Origin: Actinocrinis sp046724665
GTDB taxonomy: Bacteria > Actinomycetota > Actinomycetes > Streptomycetales > Catenulisporaceae
Assembly (NCBI GenBank): GCA_046724665.1
Contig: JBKOWZ010000131.1
Coordinates: 1-17,948 of the forward strand
Direction of reading: 5' to 3'
Length of the DNA stretch: 17,948 nucleotides
Positions 1 through 7,338 of the stretch are shown here, in pieces (position 1 is the stretch's first letter; the number at the start of each line of letters is the position of its first letter). The position numbers and the translations under genes were made by a program. Under the pieces are notes generated by a model. The model was not told where the DNA came from and did not search any database. It was given only the letters and a program-made list of their open reading frames with translations.

Positions 1-199
1 GGACCGGCGGGTTCGCCCGCACCCCGCCCGGCACATACAGGTACATCGCCAGACCGGTCGGGTTAGTGCCGAAGTTCGAGACCTGTACCAACGACGCCGC
101 GGAAGCTTCCGGGACCGCGTGCACGCTCACACCGAACGCCACACCGAGCGCCAGGGCGACACTGAGCAGACGCGACCTGAGTGACCGGGATCTGAACAT
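1..199 (-). CDS. Secreted CE1/PHB-depolymerase-like esterase, N-terminal fragment
   Basis: Only the first 66 codons are inside the window; the gene runs off the left edge. It starts at the ATG at 199-197, with GAGG a few bases upstream. Residues 1-34 form a signal peptide: several Arg residues, a hydrophobic core LLSVALALGVAFGV, then an EASA/AS cleavage site. The mature start contains VSNFGTNPTGLAMYLYVP. This is how secreted actinobacterial polyhydroxybutyrate-depolymerase/CE1 esterases (feruloyl or acetylxylan esterase type) begin, just before the strand leading to the oxyanion region. The Ser-Asp-His triad lies outside the window, so catalytic competence cannot be judged. In such loci the enzyme would remove acetyl or feruloyl groups from hemicellulose; this role is inferred. 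A LacI-type operator at 225-241 sits about 25 bp upstream and should control it. The family call rests on one short conserved stretch. Confidence 0.7.
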   Translation of the reverse strand, partial: MFRSRSLRSRLLSVALALGVAFGVSVHAVPEASAASLVQVSNFGTNPTGLAMYLYVPGGVRANPPV

Positions 200-224
200 G
201 GGACCTCGTCGTCCGAGAATCGAG

Positions 225-241
225 AACTGTTAGCGTTAACA
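225..241 (-). promoter_or_regulatory. LacI-type operator, esterase copy
   Basis: Read toward the esterase gene the sequence is TGTTAACGCTAACAGTT. Its first 14 bases (228-241 on the plus strand, TGTTAGCGTTAACA) form an inverted repeat centred on CG with one mismatched pair, the classic form of a LacI-family operator. The same 17 bases occur in the same orientation before the GH54 gene at 14634-14650. It lies 26 bp before the ATG, so a bound repressor would block initiation or early elongation. Which regulator binds is not known. Confidence 0.7.
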
Positions 242-797
242 AACCGTTGGCGCCACAACCTGCCGGCGCCACCACAACAGGCGATGGGATGTTCGCGCCA
301 TCCGCCGAGACGGGTCAAGAGTCCGCTGGTGCAAGTGGTCCGCTGCGTTCCACGCCCTTGGGGCGACCTGCCGTTCGTCGTCCGGCCGGGGCGCTGGACC
401 TTCCGGATGCGCCGAAAGTTGCACATCGACGTTCCGGTAGAGCCATGCGGCACAGGCAGTGTGCTGACGGCGGAAGGGTGTCCACGTAGAGGCCGGCGTT
501 GTTGTGGAGCGCTCCCGTTCGCGTGGCTTGAGAATGTTGCCTGCGTTGGCTGCCGAAACTTTCTCGCGTGCGGGCCCCGTAGCTGTCTCATGAATCTCGG
601 TCGCGTCGCTTCGACCTGCGTTGTCGGCTGTTCTCGCGCTGACCGGGCGTGAGAGCGGTATCCGATTGCTTGACCGGTGCCGCGAAAACCGCACAGCATG
701 CCAGTGCTCGTATGGCTGTTTCGTTTTCACACCGATCCGGCGCCGCCCTGCCTGCGACCTGCGCTGCGGGTGAGATCGCCAGAAAGCGAGGAATCGT
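242..797. other. Gene-free divergent leader between esterase and GH-A glycosidase
   Basis: This 556-bp stretch separates two divergent secreted-enzyme genes. Open frames exist on both strands, but their translations are Arg/Pro/Ala-rich with no domain or plausible ribosome binding site, so I call no gene. It holds CGAAACTTTCT at 554-564 and a weaker CGAAAGTTGCA at 413-423. Both resemble the CGAAANTTTCG palindrome reported upstream of actinomycete xylanase genes. TTGACC at 670-675 could be a -35 element, but I see no convincing -10 at the right distance. The promoter for the 798 gene is therefore unresolved. Confidence 0.5.
554..564 (+). promoter_or_regulatory. Candidate CGAAANTTTCG-type operator upstream of the GH-A glycosidase
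   Basis: CGAAACTTTCT matches the palindrome CGAAANTTTCG at nine of ten fixed positions; only the last base differs. It lies 234 bp before the start codon of the secreted glycosidase. A related site, CGATAGTTTCG, lies in front of the GH2 gene (4205-4215). Together they are the best candidate targets for the LacI regulator encoded between them. A single 11-bp near-match can arise by chance. Confidence 0.35.
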
Positions 798-2894
798 ATG
801 CACTCGCCGGTCCTGCGCGAACACAGACGGCCGCGAAGGCTCGCGGCGCTCGCGGCGGCGGCCCTGGCGACCGCCGCGATCCCAGCGGCACAGGGCACGA
901 CGGCTCACGCCGCGGTCGCGGCCGTTCACGTCACGGTCAACGCCAACGAGGGGCTCGGCACAGTGGACGAGACCGCGTATGGCGCGAATCAGGCGGTCTG
1001 GGACGGCAGCATGAACACCCCGGCGAGCGCGGACCTGCTGAAGCAGGCGGGTGTGGGCATGCTGCGTTACCCCGGCGGCTCGTACGGGGACGGATTCCAC
1101 TGGCAGACGAACACCGTGTCGGGTGGCGGCTTCGTCCAGGACGGCACCGACTTCGACTCCTTCATGGGCACGGTGAAGTCCGTCGGCGCGCAGGCGATCC
1201 TGATCGCGAACTACGGCTCCGGCACCGCGCAGGAGGCGGCGGGCTGGGTGCAGTACGCGAACGTGACCAAGGGCTACGGGGTGAAGTACTGGGAGATCGG
1301 CAACGAGGTCTACGGCAACGGCTACTACGGCGCGGACTGGGAGCTGGACTACCACGAGAGCAAGAGCCCCGCGACGTACGCGAACAACGTCGTGCAGTAC
1401 GTGCGGGCGATGAAGGCGGTTGATCCGACCATCAAGATCGGGGTCGTACTCACCCTGCCGAACAGCTGGCCGGACGGCATGGTGGCGTCCGGCGACAGCA
1501 AGGACTGGAACCAGACGGTGCTGCCGATCGTCGGCTCGTACGTCGACTTCGCGATCGTGCACTACTACCCGAACCACACCACCGCGGCCGACGTCCTGCG
1601 GCAGACCAAGCTCCTGCCCGCCGAGCTGGACCAGCTGCGCGAGCAGATCGACCAGTATGCCGGGCCCAACGGCCCGAACATCGGCATCGCGGTTACCGAG
1701 ACCCAGTCCAACTACCAGGCGGCCACTCAGCCCGGCGCGCTGTTCAACGCGGACCTGTTCTTCACCGCGCTGGAGAGCGGCGCCTTCACCGTCGATTACT
1801 GGGACACCCGCAACGGCACGGATTGCAGCAACATCACCACCGCGCCCGACGGCGCTCAGGACCCCGGGGACGGCGGCATGCTCTCCAGCGGAGCCTCCTG
1901 CGAACCGCCGCTGAACACGCCGTTCCCGGCCTACTACGCGCTCCAGATGCTCAGCAAGGTCGCGAAGCCCGGCGACATGCTGATCAAGTCAGCCTCGGAC
2001 AACCCGCTGGTCTCGGTGCACGCCGCGCGCAACGCCGACGGACGCCTGAGCGTCGAGCTGGTCAGCCAGGACCCGAATACGGCCTACACCGTCAACCTCG
2101 ACTATGCCGGCTGGACGCCGAGCACCGCGGTCCCGACGGTCTACACGTACGGCGACGAGGCCACCTCCATCACCAGCGCGCAGCAGGGAACGGCCGGCAC
2201 GCAGGTCGTCCCGCCCTACTCGATCGTGACGCTGAAACTGGCTCCGTCCGCCAACAACCCCGTTGACACCGTGCTGACCGCTCCCGGCAGCCCGCGCGTT
2301 ACCGCCATCAGCGCGGACGGCGCGACGATCTCCTGGCAGCCTTCGACCGGCGCACCGGTCACCCGGTATGAGATCTACCGGCAGTACGGCACCAACAGCG
2401 TGCTGCTCGGCGAGTCCACCTCTACCTCGTTCACGGCGCGCAACCTTGAACCCGGCACCGCCTACACACTCAACGTGCTGGCAACCGACCAGCGGGGATT
2501 CCTCTCGGCGCCGTCCTCGCCGGTGACCTTCATCACCGGCACGCCACAGCACAGCACCTGCGCCGTGAGCTACTACATGAGCACCGGCTGGGCCAGCGGC
2601 TTCGTCGCGAACATCGCGGTGACCGACACCGGGCCCAACCCGATCACCGGCTGGACCCTCGCCTTCAGCTTCCCGGCCGCCACCGAGTCGGTCTCCGGCA
2701 GCACCTGGAACGCGAACTTCGCGCAGTCCGGCCAGAACGTGGTGGTCACCCCGCTCGGCTGGAACGCGGAACTCGCCGCGAACGGCGGCAACACGGTGAG
2801 CTTCGGGTTCGTCGGCAACCAGAGCGGCGCCAACCCGCCGCCCGCCTCGTTCACCCTCAACGGCACCGTCTGCACCACCAGCTACCTGTCCTGA
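798..2894 (+). CDS. Secreted clan GH-A glycosidase (arabinofuranosidase-like) with Fn3 and CBM2
   Basis: The product is 698 aa. GAGGA at 788-792 precedes the ATG. Residues 1-38 are a signal peptide ending AHA; the RRPRRLA stretch could suit Tat or Sec export. The catalytic (beta/alpha)8 region spans roughly 45-400. YWEIGNE gives the likely acid/base Glu170, and IAVTETQSNY gives the likely nucleophile Glu301. LRYPGGSYGDGFHW and FAIVHYYP are typical of clan GH-A barrels. A beta-rich domain follows (about 400-482), then an Fn3 module (about 493-580, LTAPGSPRVTAISADGATIS) and a CBM2 cellulose-binding module (588-692) with bracketing Cys588/Cys692 and conserved Trp residues. Homologues are usually annotated alpha-L-arabinofuranosidase, but the motifs are not textbook GH51, GH39, GH44 or GH79, so family and substrate are uncertain. 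The enzyme should be anchored on cellulose while attacking neighbouring hemicellulose or pectin. A strong terminator follows at 2917. Confidence 0.78.
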   Translation: MHSPVLREHRRPRRLAALAAAALATAAIPAAQGTTAHAAVAAVHVTVNANEGLGTVDETAYGANQAVWDGSMNTPASADLLKQAGVGMLRYPGGSYGDGFHWQTNTVSGGGFVQDGTDFDSFMGTVKSVGAQAILIANYGSGTAQEAAGWVQYANVTKGYGVKYWEIGNEVYGNGYYGADWELDYHESKSPATYANNVVQYVRAMKAVDPTIKIGVVLTLPNSWPDGMVASGDSKDWNQTVLPIVGSYVDFAIVHYYPNHTTAADVLRQTKLLPAELDQLREQIDQYAGPNGPNIGIAVTETQSNYQAATQPGALFNADLFFTALESGAFTVDYWDTRNGTDCSNITTAPDGAQDPGDGGMLSSGASCEPPLNTPFPAYYALQMLSKVAKPGDMLIKSASDNPLVSVHAARNADGRLSVELVSQDPNTAYTVNLDYAGWTPSTAVPTVYTYGDEATSITSAQQGTAGTQVVPPYSIVTLKLAPSANNPVDTVLTAPGSPRVTAISADGATISWQPSTGAPVTRYEIYRQYGTNSVLLGESTSTSFTARNLEPGTAYTLNVLATDQRGFLSAPSSPVTFITGTPQHSTCAVSYYMSTGWASGFVANIAVTDTGPNPITGWTLAFSFPAATESVSGSTWNANFAQSGQNVVVTPLGWNAELAANGGNTVSFGFVGNQSGANPPPASFTLNGTVCTTSYLS

Positions 2895-2916
2895 GACGGG
2901 CCCTTACTCACGGGAG

Positions 2917-2957
2917 CCGTGGCTGGGAGGCGCACTCGTCCCGCCTCCCGGCCACGG
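2917..2957 (+). terminator. Strong hairpin terminator after the GH-A glycosidase gene
   Basis: CCGTGGCTGGGAGGCG (2917-2932) pairs with CGCCTCCCGGCCACGG (2942-2957). The stem is 16 bp with one U-G wobble and a 9-nt loop. It begins 22 bp after the stop codon. There is no U-tract, which is common in actinomycetes. It insulates the secreted enzyme from the regulator gene downstream. Confidence 0.75.
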
Positions 2958-2966
2958 CGCGGCAAC

Positions 2967-2979
2967 CCTTGATACAAGG
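2967..2979. promoter_or_regulatory. Perfect 13-bp palindrome upstream of the LacI gene
   Basis: CCTTGATACAAGG has perfect 5-bp arms (CCTTG/CAAGG) around ATA. It lies in the 221-bp gap between the upstream gene and the regulator, about 137 bp before the regulator start. Position and symmetry suit an autoregulatory operator or a short transcribed hairpin. It does not match the other operator-like sites in the window, so regulator identity is open. Confidence 0.3.
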
Positions 2980-3115
2980 CCCGAACGCACCCGGCTGAGC
3001 GGCGGGTTTCGGTGCCAGAATGGGGCCAGCACCTGCCGGCGATGCTGCCCGAGCGGCTTCCCGCCTCCGAACGCGGCGCGGCAGGCGCGTGCCTGACCAT
3101 ACGAAGGCGGTGACC

Positions 3116-4162
3116 GTGACGCAGAACAGTTCGGCAGAGCCGGCGGCGGAGCCGGACGAGGACCGGCGTGATCCGCCGGGTCCGGTCACCATCGCGTACA
3201 TCGCGCAGTCGGCCGGCGTCTCGGTTCCCACGGTCTCCAAGGTGCTCAACGGGAAGAAGGGGGTTTCCGACGACACCAGGGCGCGAATCGAGGCGCTGAT
3301 CAACCGGTACGGGTATCGCAGGCCGCCGAATCGCAGCAACATCGTCGAGCTGGTGTTCCGCGAGCTGAGGAGCATGTGGGCGGTGGAGATCATCCGCGGC
3401 GTCGAGGGGGTGGCCCGCAGGAACCGCGTCGGCGTGATGGTCTCCGAGTTCGGCCTGCACGACTCGTCCGGCACGCTCATGGACGACACGCTCGCGCGGC
3501 GCCCGCAGTGCGTGCTGTCGGTGGCGCAGCTGTCGGAGGCGGAGCGCGGGCAGCTGCGTGCAAAGGGCATTCCGTTCGTCGTCTTCGATCCGACCGCCGA
3601 GCTGCCCGACGACGTGCCGTTCGTCGGCGCCACCAACTGGCGCGGAGGTCAGTCAGCCGCGCAGCACCTGATCGGCCTCGGACACCGTCGTATCGCCATG
3701 ATCAGCGGCCCGGCGGACGTGCTGTGCTGCCAGGCTCGGCAGGCCGGCTACGAGACCGCGATGCGTACCGCCGGGCTACCGGTGGACCCCGATCTGATCG
3801 CCGTCGCCCCGCTCACCCGCGAGGGCGGATGCGCGGCGGCGCGCAGCCTGCTGGCGCGCTCCCCGCGGCCCACGGCGGTCTTCGCCTCGAACGACCTTCA
3901 GGCGTTGGGCGTATACCAGGCCGCGCGCGAGGCCGCACTGCGCATCCCGGAGGACCTGAGCGTGGTCGGCTTCGACGATCTGCCGGTCGTGGCCTGGGCC
4001 GATCCGCCGCTGACCACGGTGCACCAGCCGCTCACCGAGATGGCGGCGGCGGCCACCGAACTCGCCCTCGCCCTCGGCCGCGGGCAGGAACCGCCGCAGA
4101 TCGGTGTGGAGATCGCCACCACCCTGACCGTGCGCGACAGCACCGCACCGCCCAAGGGCTAG
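3116..4162 (+). CDS. LacI-family transcriptional regulator
   Basis: I chose the GTG at 3116, with GAAGG at 3103-3107 eight bases upstream. The frame stays open to an ATG at 3020, but the added residues are Arg/Ala-rich and unlike a LacI N-terminus. The product is 348 aa. Residues 24-70 are the LacI helix-turn-helix (VTIAYIAQSAGVSVPTVSKV, then LNGKKGVSDDTRARIEALI). A periplasmic-binding-protein-like effector domain runs from 77 to the end, with GATNWRGG, GHRRIAMISGP, TAVFASNDLQALGVY, IPEDLSVVGFDDLP and PPLTTVHQPLTEMA. Such proteins are sugar-responsive repressors that release DNA on binding an inducer. It stands just before the GH2 and GH29 genes in the same direction, so it probably controls them and neighbouring secreted enzymes. 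Oddly, almost nothing separates the YxxP segment from the first strand of the sensor domain, so the usual hinge helix with its ARxL motif is missing. The inducer cannot be read from sequence. Confidence 0.93.
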   Translation: MTQNSSAEPAAEPDEDRRDPPGPVTIAYIAQSAGVSVPTVSKVLNGKKGVSDDTRARIEALINRYGYRRPPNRSNIVELVFRELRSMWAVEIIRGVEGVARRNRVGVMVSEFGLHDSSGTLMDDTLARRPQCVLSVAQLSEAERGQLRAKGIPFVVFDPTAELPDDVPFVGATNWRGGQSAAQHLIGLGHRRIAMISGPADVLCCQARQAGYETAMRTAGLPVDPDLIAVAPLTREGGCAAARSLLARSPRPTAVFASNDLQALGVYQAAREAALRIPEDLSVVGFDDLPVVAWADPPLTTVHQPLTEMAAAATELALALGRGQEPPQIGVEIATTLTVRDSTAPPKG

Positions 4163-4202
4163 GCGGCCCTTCCCGCAAGGTGGGTTCGATAGTACGGTCA
4201 CG

Positions 4203-4217
4203 CGCGATAGTTTCGCG
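4203..4217. promoter_or_regulatory. Candidate operator in front of the GH2 gene
   Basis: CGCGATAGTTTCGCG is an inverted repeat with 5-bp arms CGCGA/TCGCG and a 5-bp spacer. It contains CGATAGTTTCG (4205-4215), a one-mismatch version of CGAAANTTTCG. It lies in the 73-bp gap between the regulator and the GH2 gene, 18 bp before the GTG start. A repressor bound here could switch GH2-GH29 expression. Sequence-only evidence. Confidence 0.45.
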
Positions 4218-4235
4218 ATCTGGACGGAGATACGC

Positions 4236-7200
4236 GTGACCGTGCGGTACTTCGAGGACTATTCGCCAGGGCGTGGAACGCTGCCGCCCCGCGCCGCGTT
4301 CGACTCGGACGCCGCCCGCCTGGACCTCAACGGAGCGTGGGCGTTCCGGTACTCACCGATCCTGGTGACCGAGCCGGGCGGCTTCGAGGAGCCCGGGTTC
4401 GACGACTCCGGATGGGACCGCATCGAGGTGCCGTCGCACTGGCAGTTGCACGGATACGGCCGGCCGGCGTACCTGAACATCGCGTATCCGATCCCTGTGG
4501 ATCCGCCGTTCGTACCGGACGAAAACCAGACCGGCGACTACCGGCGCGTCTTCGATTTGCCCGCGTCGTGGCCGCAGTCCGCGGCGGTCATCCGGTTCGA
4601 GGGGGTGGATTCGTGCGCGCGGGTCTGGCTCAACGGCGTGGAGTTGGGCGTGAGCCGCGGCAGCCGTCTGCCGGTGGAGTTCGACGCCTCCGCGGCGCTG
4701 GTGCCCGGTCGCAACGTGCTGACCGTGCGCGTGCATCAGTATTCGTCGGGCACGTATCTCGAGGACCAGGACACCTGGCGCATGTCGGGGATCTTCCGCG
4801 ACGTCGCGCTGCTGGCCCGCCCCGCCGCCGGGGTCAGGGACGTCTTCGTCCACGCCGACTACGACGCGGCCACCGGCGGCGGCACGCTGCGCTTCGAGGT
4901 CGAACCGCAGGGCCCGGTGACGGTAACCGCCCCGGAGCTGCGCCTCGTCGACGAACCGGTCGGGGAGCGGTTCGTCTTCGCGCACGTTCGGCCGTGGAGT
5001 GCCGAGGACCCCTACCTCTACGACGTGCTCCTCACCGGCGGCGACGAGCAGGTGCGGCTGCGGATCGGCTTCCGCACGGTCGCGATCACCGAGCAAGGCG
5101 TGCTGACCGTCAACGGCGAGCGCGTGGTGCTGCGCGGGGTCAACCGGCACGAGTTCGACCCGGACCGAGGCCGGGCCCTGACCCGGGAAACGATGCGCCG
5201 CGACGTCGAGCTGATGAAGCAGCACAACGTCAACGCCGTGCGCACCTCGCACTATCCGCCGCACCCGTACTTCCTCGAACTGTGCGACGAGCTCGGCCTC
5301 TGGGTCGTGCTCGAGTGCGACCTGGAGACGCACGGGTTCGAATACGCCGATCCGACGCGCTGGGAACGCAACCCGTCAGCCGATCCGCGCTGGCGCGCCG
5401 CGTGCCTGGACCGCATCGAGCGCACCGTCGAGCGTGACAAGAACCACCCGAGCGTCGTTCTGTGGTCGCTCGGCAACGAGGCCGGCGACGGGGAGAACCT
5501 CGAGGCGATGGCCGCGTGGGTGCACGAGCGCGACCCGTCCCGGCCGGTCCACTACGAAGGCGACCGCATGGCCCGCTACGTGGATGTCTACAGCGAGATG
5601 TACCGCACGCCCGCCGACGTCGCGCGGATCGGCAGGGGAGAGCTGAGGCCCGGCGAGTGCTTCTATCCCGCGGCCGACGGTCAAGGCGAACCGGAAGACG
5701 AGCCGCGCAACCGCATGCCCTTCCTGCTCACCGAGTTCGCCCACGCCATGGGCAACGGCCCCGGCGCGCTGCACGAGTACGCGGAGCTGTGGGAGCGGTA
5801 TCCGCGGCTCCAGGGCGGTTTCGACTGGGAGTGGATCGACCAGGGCCTGCGCACTCGTACCGCCGATGGCCGGGAGTTCTTCGGCTACGGCGGGGACTTC
5901 GGCGAGGACCTGCACGACGGCAACTTCATCTGCGACGGCCTGGCCTTCCCGGACCGCACCGCGTCACCCGGGCTGTTGGAGTACCGCAAGGCCATCGAGC
6001 CGGTGCGCATCGGCCCCGGCGGCACACCCGCGGCGGTCGCGATCGAGAACCGCTACGACTTCCTGCGCCTGGCCCACCTCCGCTTCTCCTGGTCGCTCAG
6101 CCACGACGGGACGCCGGTCGCGGCCGACTTGCTGCCGGTCCCGGACCTGGGCCCCGGCGAACGCGCCGAGATCCCGTTGCCGGAGCAGGCCACCGCGGCG
6201 GCGCCGAGCGGCGGCGAACGGTGGCTGACCGTGCGCGCCCAGCTCGCCGAGAAGACGTCGTGGGCCGACGAGGGGCACGAGGTGGCCTGGGGTCAGATCC
6301 GGCTGCCCGCCGCCGAGTCCCGCACGTGGGCCGTGCTTGCCGGAGCGCCGGTGGCCGGCGCGCTCGGCGACGGCTTCGTCGCGCTCGGCCCGGCTCGTTT
6401 CGACGCGCGCACGGGCACACTGCTGAGCCTGGGCGATCGGCAGATCACCGGCCCGCGCCTTGGGCTCTGGCGCGCCCCGACCGACAACGACCGTGGTTGG
6501 CCGCAGCACGACGCCGAGTACTGGAATGCACGCGGCCTGCACCGGCTGCGCCACCGGACCGTAAGCGTCGAGGCTGCCGGCGCCGAGTTGACCGTCGTGG
6601 TGCGCAGCGCTGCCGCGGCTTCCAGCTGCGGCTATCTGACGACATATCGGTGGCGGTCCGACGGCGACCGGCTGCACGTACAGGTGCACACCGAACCGGT
6701 CGGACACTGGCCCGACCGCGGCGACACGTTCGCCGAGACCATGGTGGATGCGGACCTGCCGCCGCAGGAGTACGCCGAACTCGTGCGCCGGGACAAGGCC
6801 CCCTCCCTCGGCCGCATCGGGCTGGACTGGTCGCTTCCCGACGACTGGTCGCACGTCTCCTGGTTCGGCGCCGGACCCGGCGAGGCGTACCCCGACTCGC
6901 GGCACGCGGCGTACATCGGGCGCTTCACGGCCACGGTCGGCCAGTTGCAGACCCCGTACGTACGTCCGCAGGAGAATGGCAACCGAGCCGAGGTCCGCTG
7001 GGCCGAGCTGACCGATTCCGCCGGCGCGGGCGTGCGCATCGAAGGCGATCCGGCCTTCAACCTCGCCGCCCGCCCCTGGAGCGACCAGCAACTCGCCGCG
7101 GCCCGCCACCAGAGCGACCTGGTGGCCGGAACGTCGCTCTTCCTGCACACGGATCACGCCGTGCAGGGCCTCGGCTCCGCTGCCGTGGGCCCCGGCGTGC

Positions 7201-7268
7201 TGCCCGAGCACCGCCTCGAGGTCCGGCCGGCCGACTTCGCCCTCACCCTCACGCCCCTGTCGGGCTGA
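4236..7268 (+). CDS. lacZ: GH2 beta-galactosidase, LacZ type, cytoplasmic
   Basis: The product is 1010 aa, close to the 1024 aa of E. coli LacZ. It starts at GTG 4236 with GGAG at 4226-4229. There is no signal peptide, so it acts inside the cell. Residues about 30-200 form the sugar-binding jelly roll (LDLNGAWAFRYS, EVPSHWQLHGYGRPAYLNI, GTYLEDQDTWRMSGIFRDV). An Ig-like domain and the TIM barrel follow. GVNRHEFDPDRGRALTRETM, NAVRTSHYPPHPYFLELCDE and WSLGNEAGDG give the acid/base Glu415; FLLTEFAHAMGNGPG gives the nucleophile Glu500; GGFDWEWIDQGL follows. The C-terminal beta-galactosidase small-chain domain begins near residue 740 with LWRAPTDNDRG. It should release terminal beta-galactose from imported oligosaccharides, for example xyloglucan or galactan fragments. 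The next gene, an alpha-fucosidase, starts 70 bp downstream and is probably in the same transcript. The specific natural substrate is inferred. Confidence 0.93.
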   Translation: MTVRYFEDYSPGRGTLPPRAAFDSDAARLDLNGAWAFRYSPILVTEPGGFEEPGFDDSGWDRIEVPSHWQLHGYGRPAYLNIAYPIPVDPPFVPDENQTGDYRRVFDLPASWPQSAAVIRFEGVDSCARVWLNGVELGVSRGSRLPVEFDASAALVPGRNVLTVRVHQYSSGTYLEDQDTWRMSGIFRDVALLARPAAGVRDVFVHADYDAATGGGTLRFEVEPQGPVTVTAPELRLVDEPVGERFVFAHVRPWSAEDPYLYDVLLTGGDEQVRLRIGFRTVAITEQGVLTVNGERVVLRGVNRHEFDPDRGRALTRETMRRDVELMKQHNVNAVRTSHYPPHPYFLELCDELGLWVVLECDLETHGFEYADPTRWERNPSADPRWRAACLDRIERTVERDKNHPSVVLWSLGNEAGDGENLEAMAAWVHERDPSRPVHYEGDRMARYVDVYSEMYRTPADVARIGRGELRPGECFYPAADGQGEPEDEPRNRMPFLLTEFAHAMGNGPGALHEYAELWERYPRLQGGFDWEWIDQGLRTRTADGREFFGYGGDFGEDLHDGNFICDGLAFPDRTASPGLLEYRKAIEPVRIGPGGTPAAVAIENRYDFLRLAHLRFSWSLSHDGTPVAADLLPVPDLGPGERAEIPLPEQATAAAPSGGERWLTVRAQLAEKTSWADEGHEVAWGQIRLPAAESRTWAVLAGAPVAGALGDGFVALGPARFDARTGTLLSLGDRQITGPRLGLWRAPTDNDRGWPQHDAEYWNARGLHRLRHRTVSVEAAGAELTVVVRSAAAASSCGYLTTYRWRSDGDRLHVQVHTEPVGHWPDRGDTFAETMVDADLPPQEYAELVRRDKAPSLGRIGLDWSLPDDWSHVSWFGAGPGEAYPDSRHAAYIGRFTATVGQLQTPYVRPQENGNRAEVRWAELTDSAGAGVRIEGDPAFNLAARPWSDQQLAAARHQSDLVAGTSLFLHTDHAVQGLGSAAVGPGVLPEHRLEVRPADFALTLTPLSG

Positions 7269-7338
7269 CGGAACGGCTTTCGCCCGACTGCGCGCCGACA
7301 GGACCCGGCACCCCAGACCGCACATCCGGAGGTAACCC

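Noticed and set aside
284..652. Plus-strand open frame in the 242-797 leader
   Set aside because: Composition is Cys/Arg-rich, there is no ribosome binding site and no recognisable domain. It is probably chance.
3020..3115. Upstream extension of the LacI regulator to the ATG at 3020
   Set aside because: The extra 32 residues are Arg/Ala/Pro-rich and unlike LacI N-termini. GAAGG at 3103-3107 is placed for the GTG at 3116.
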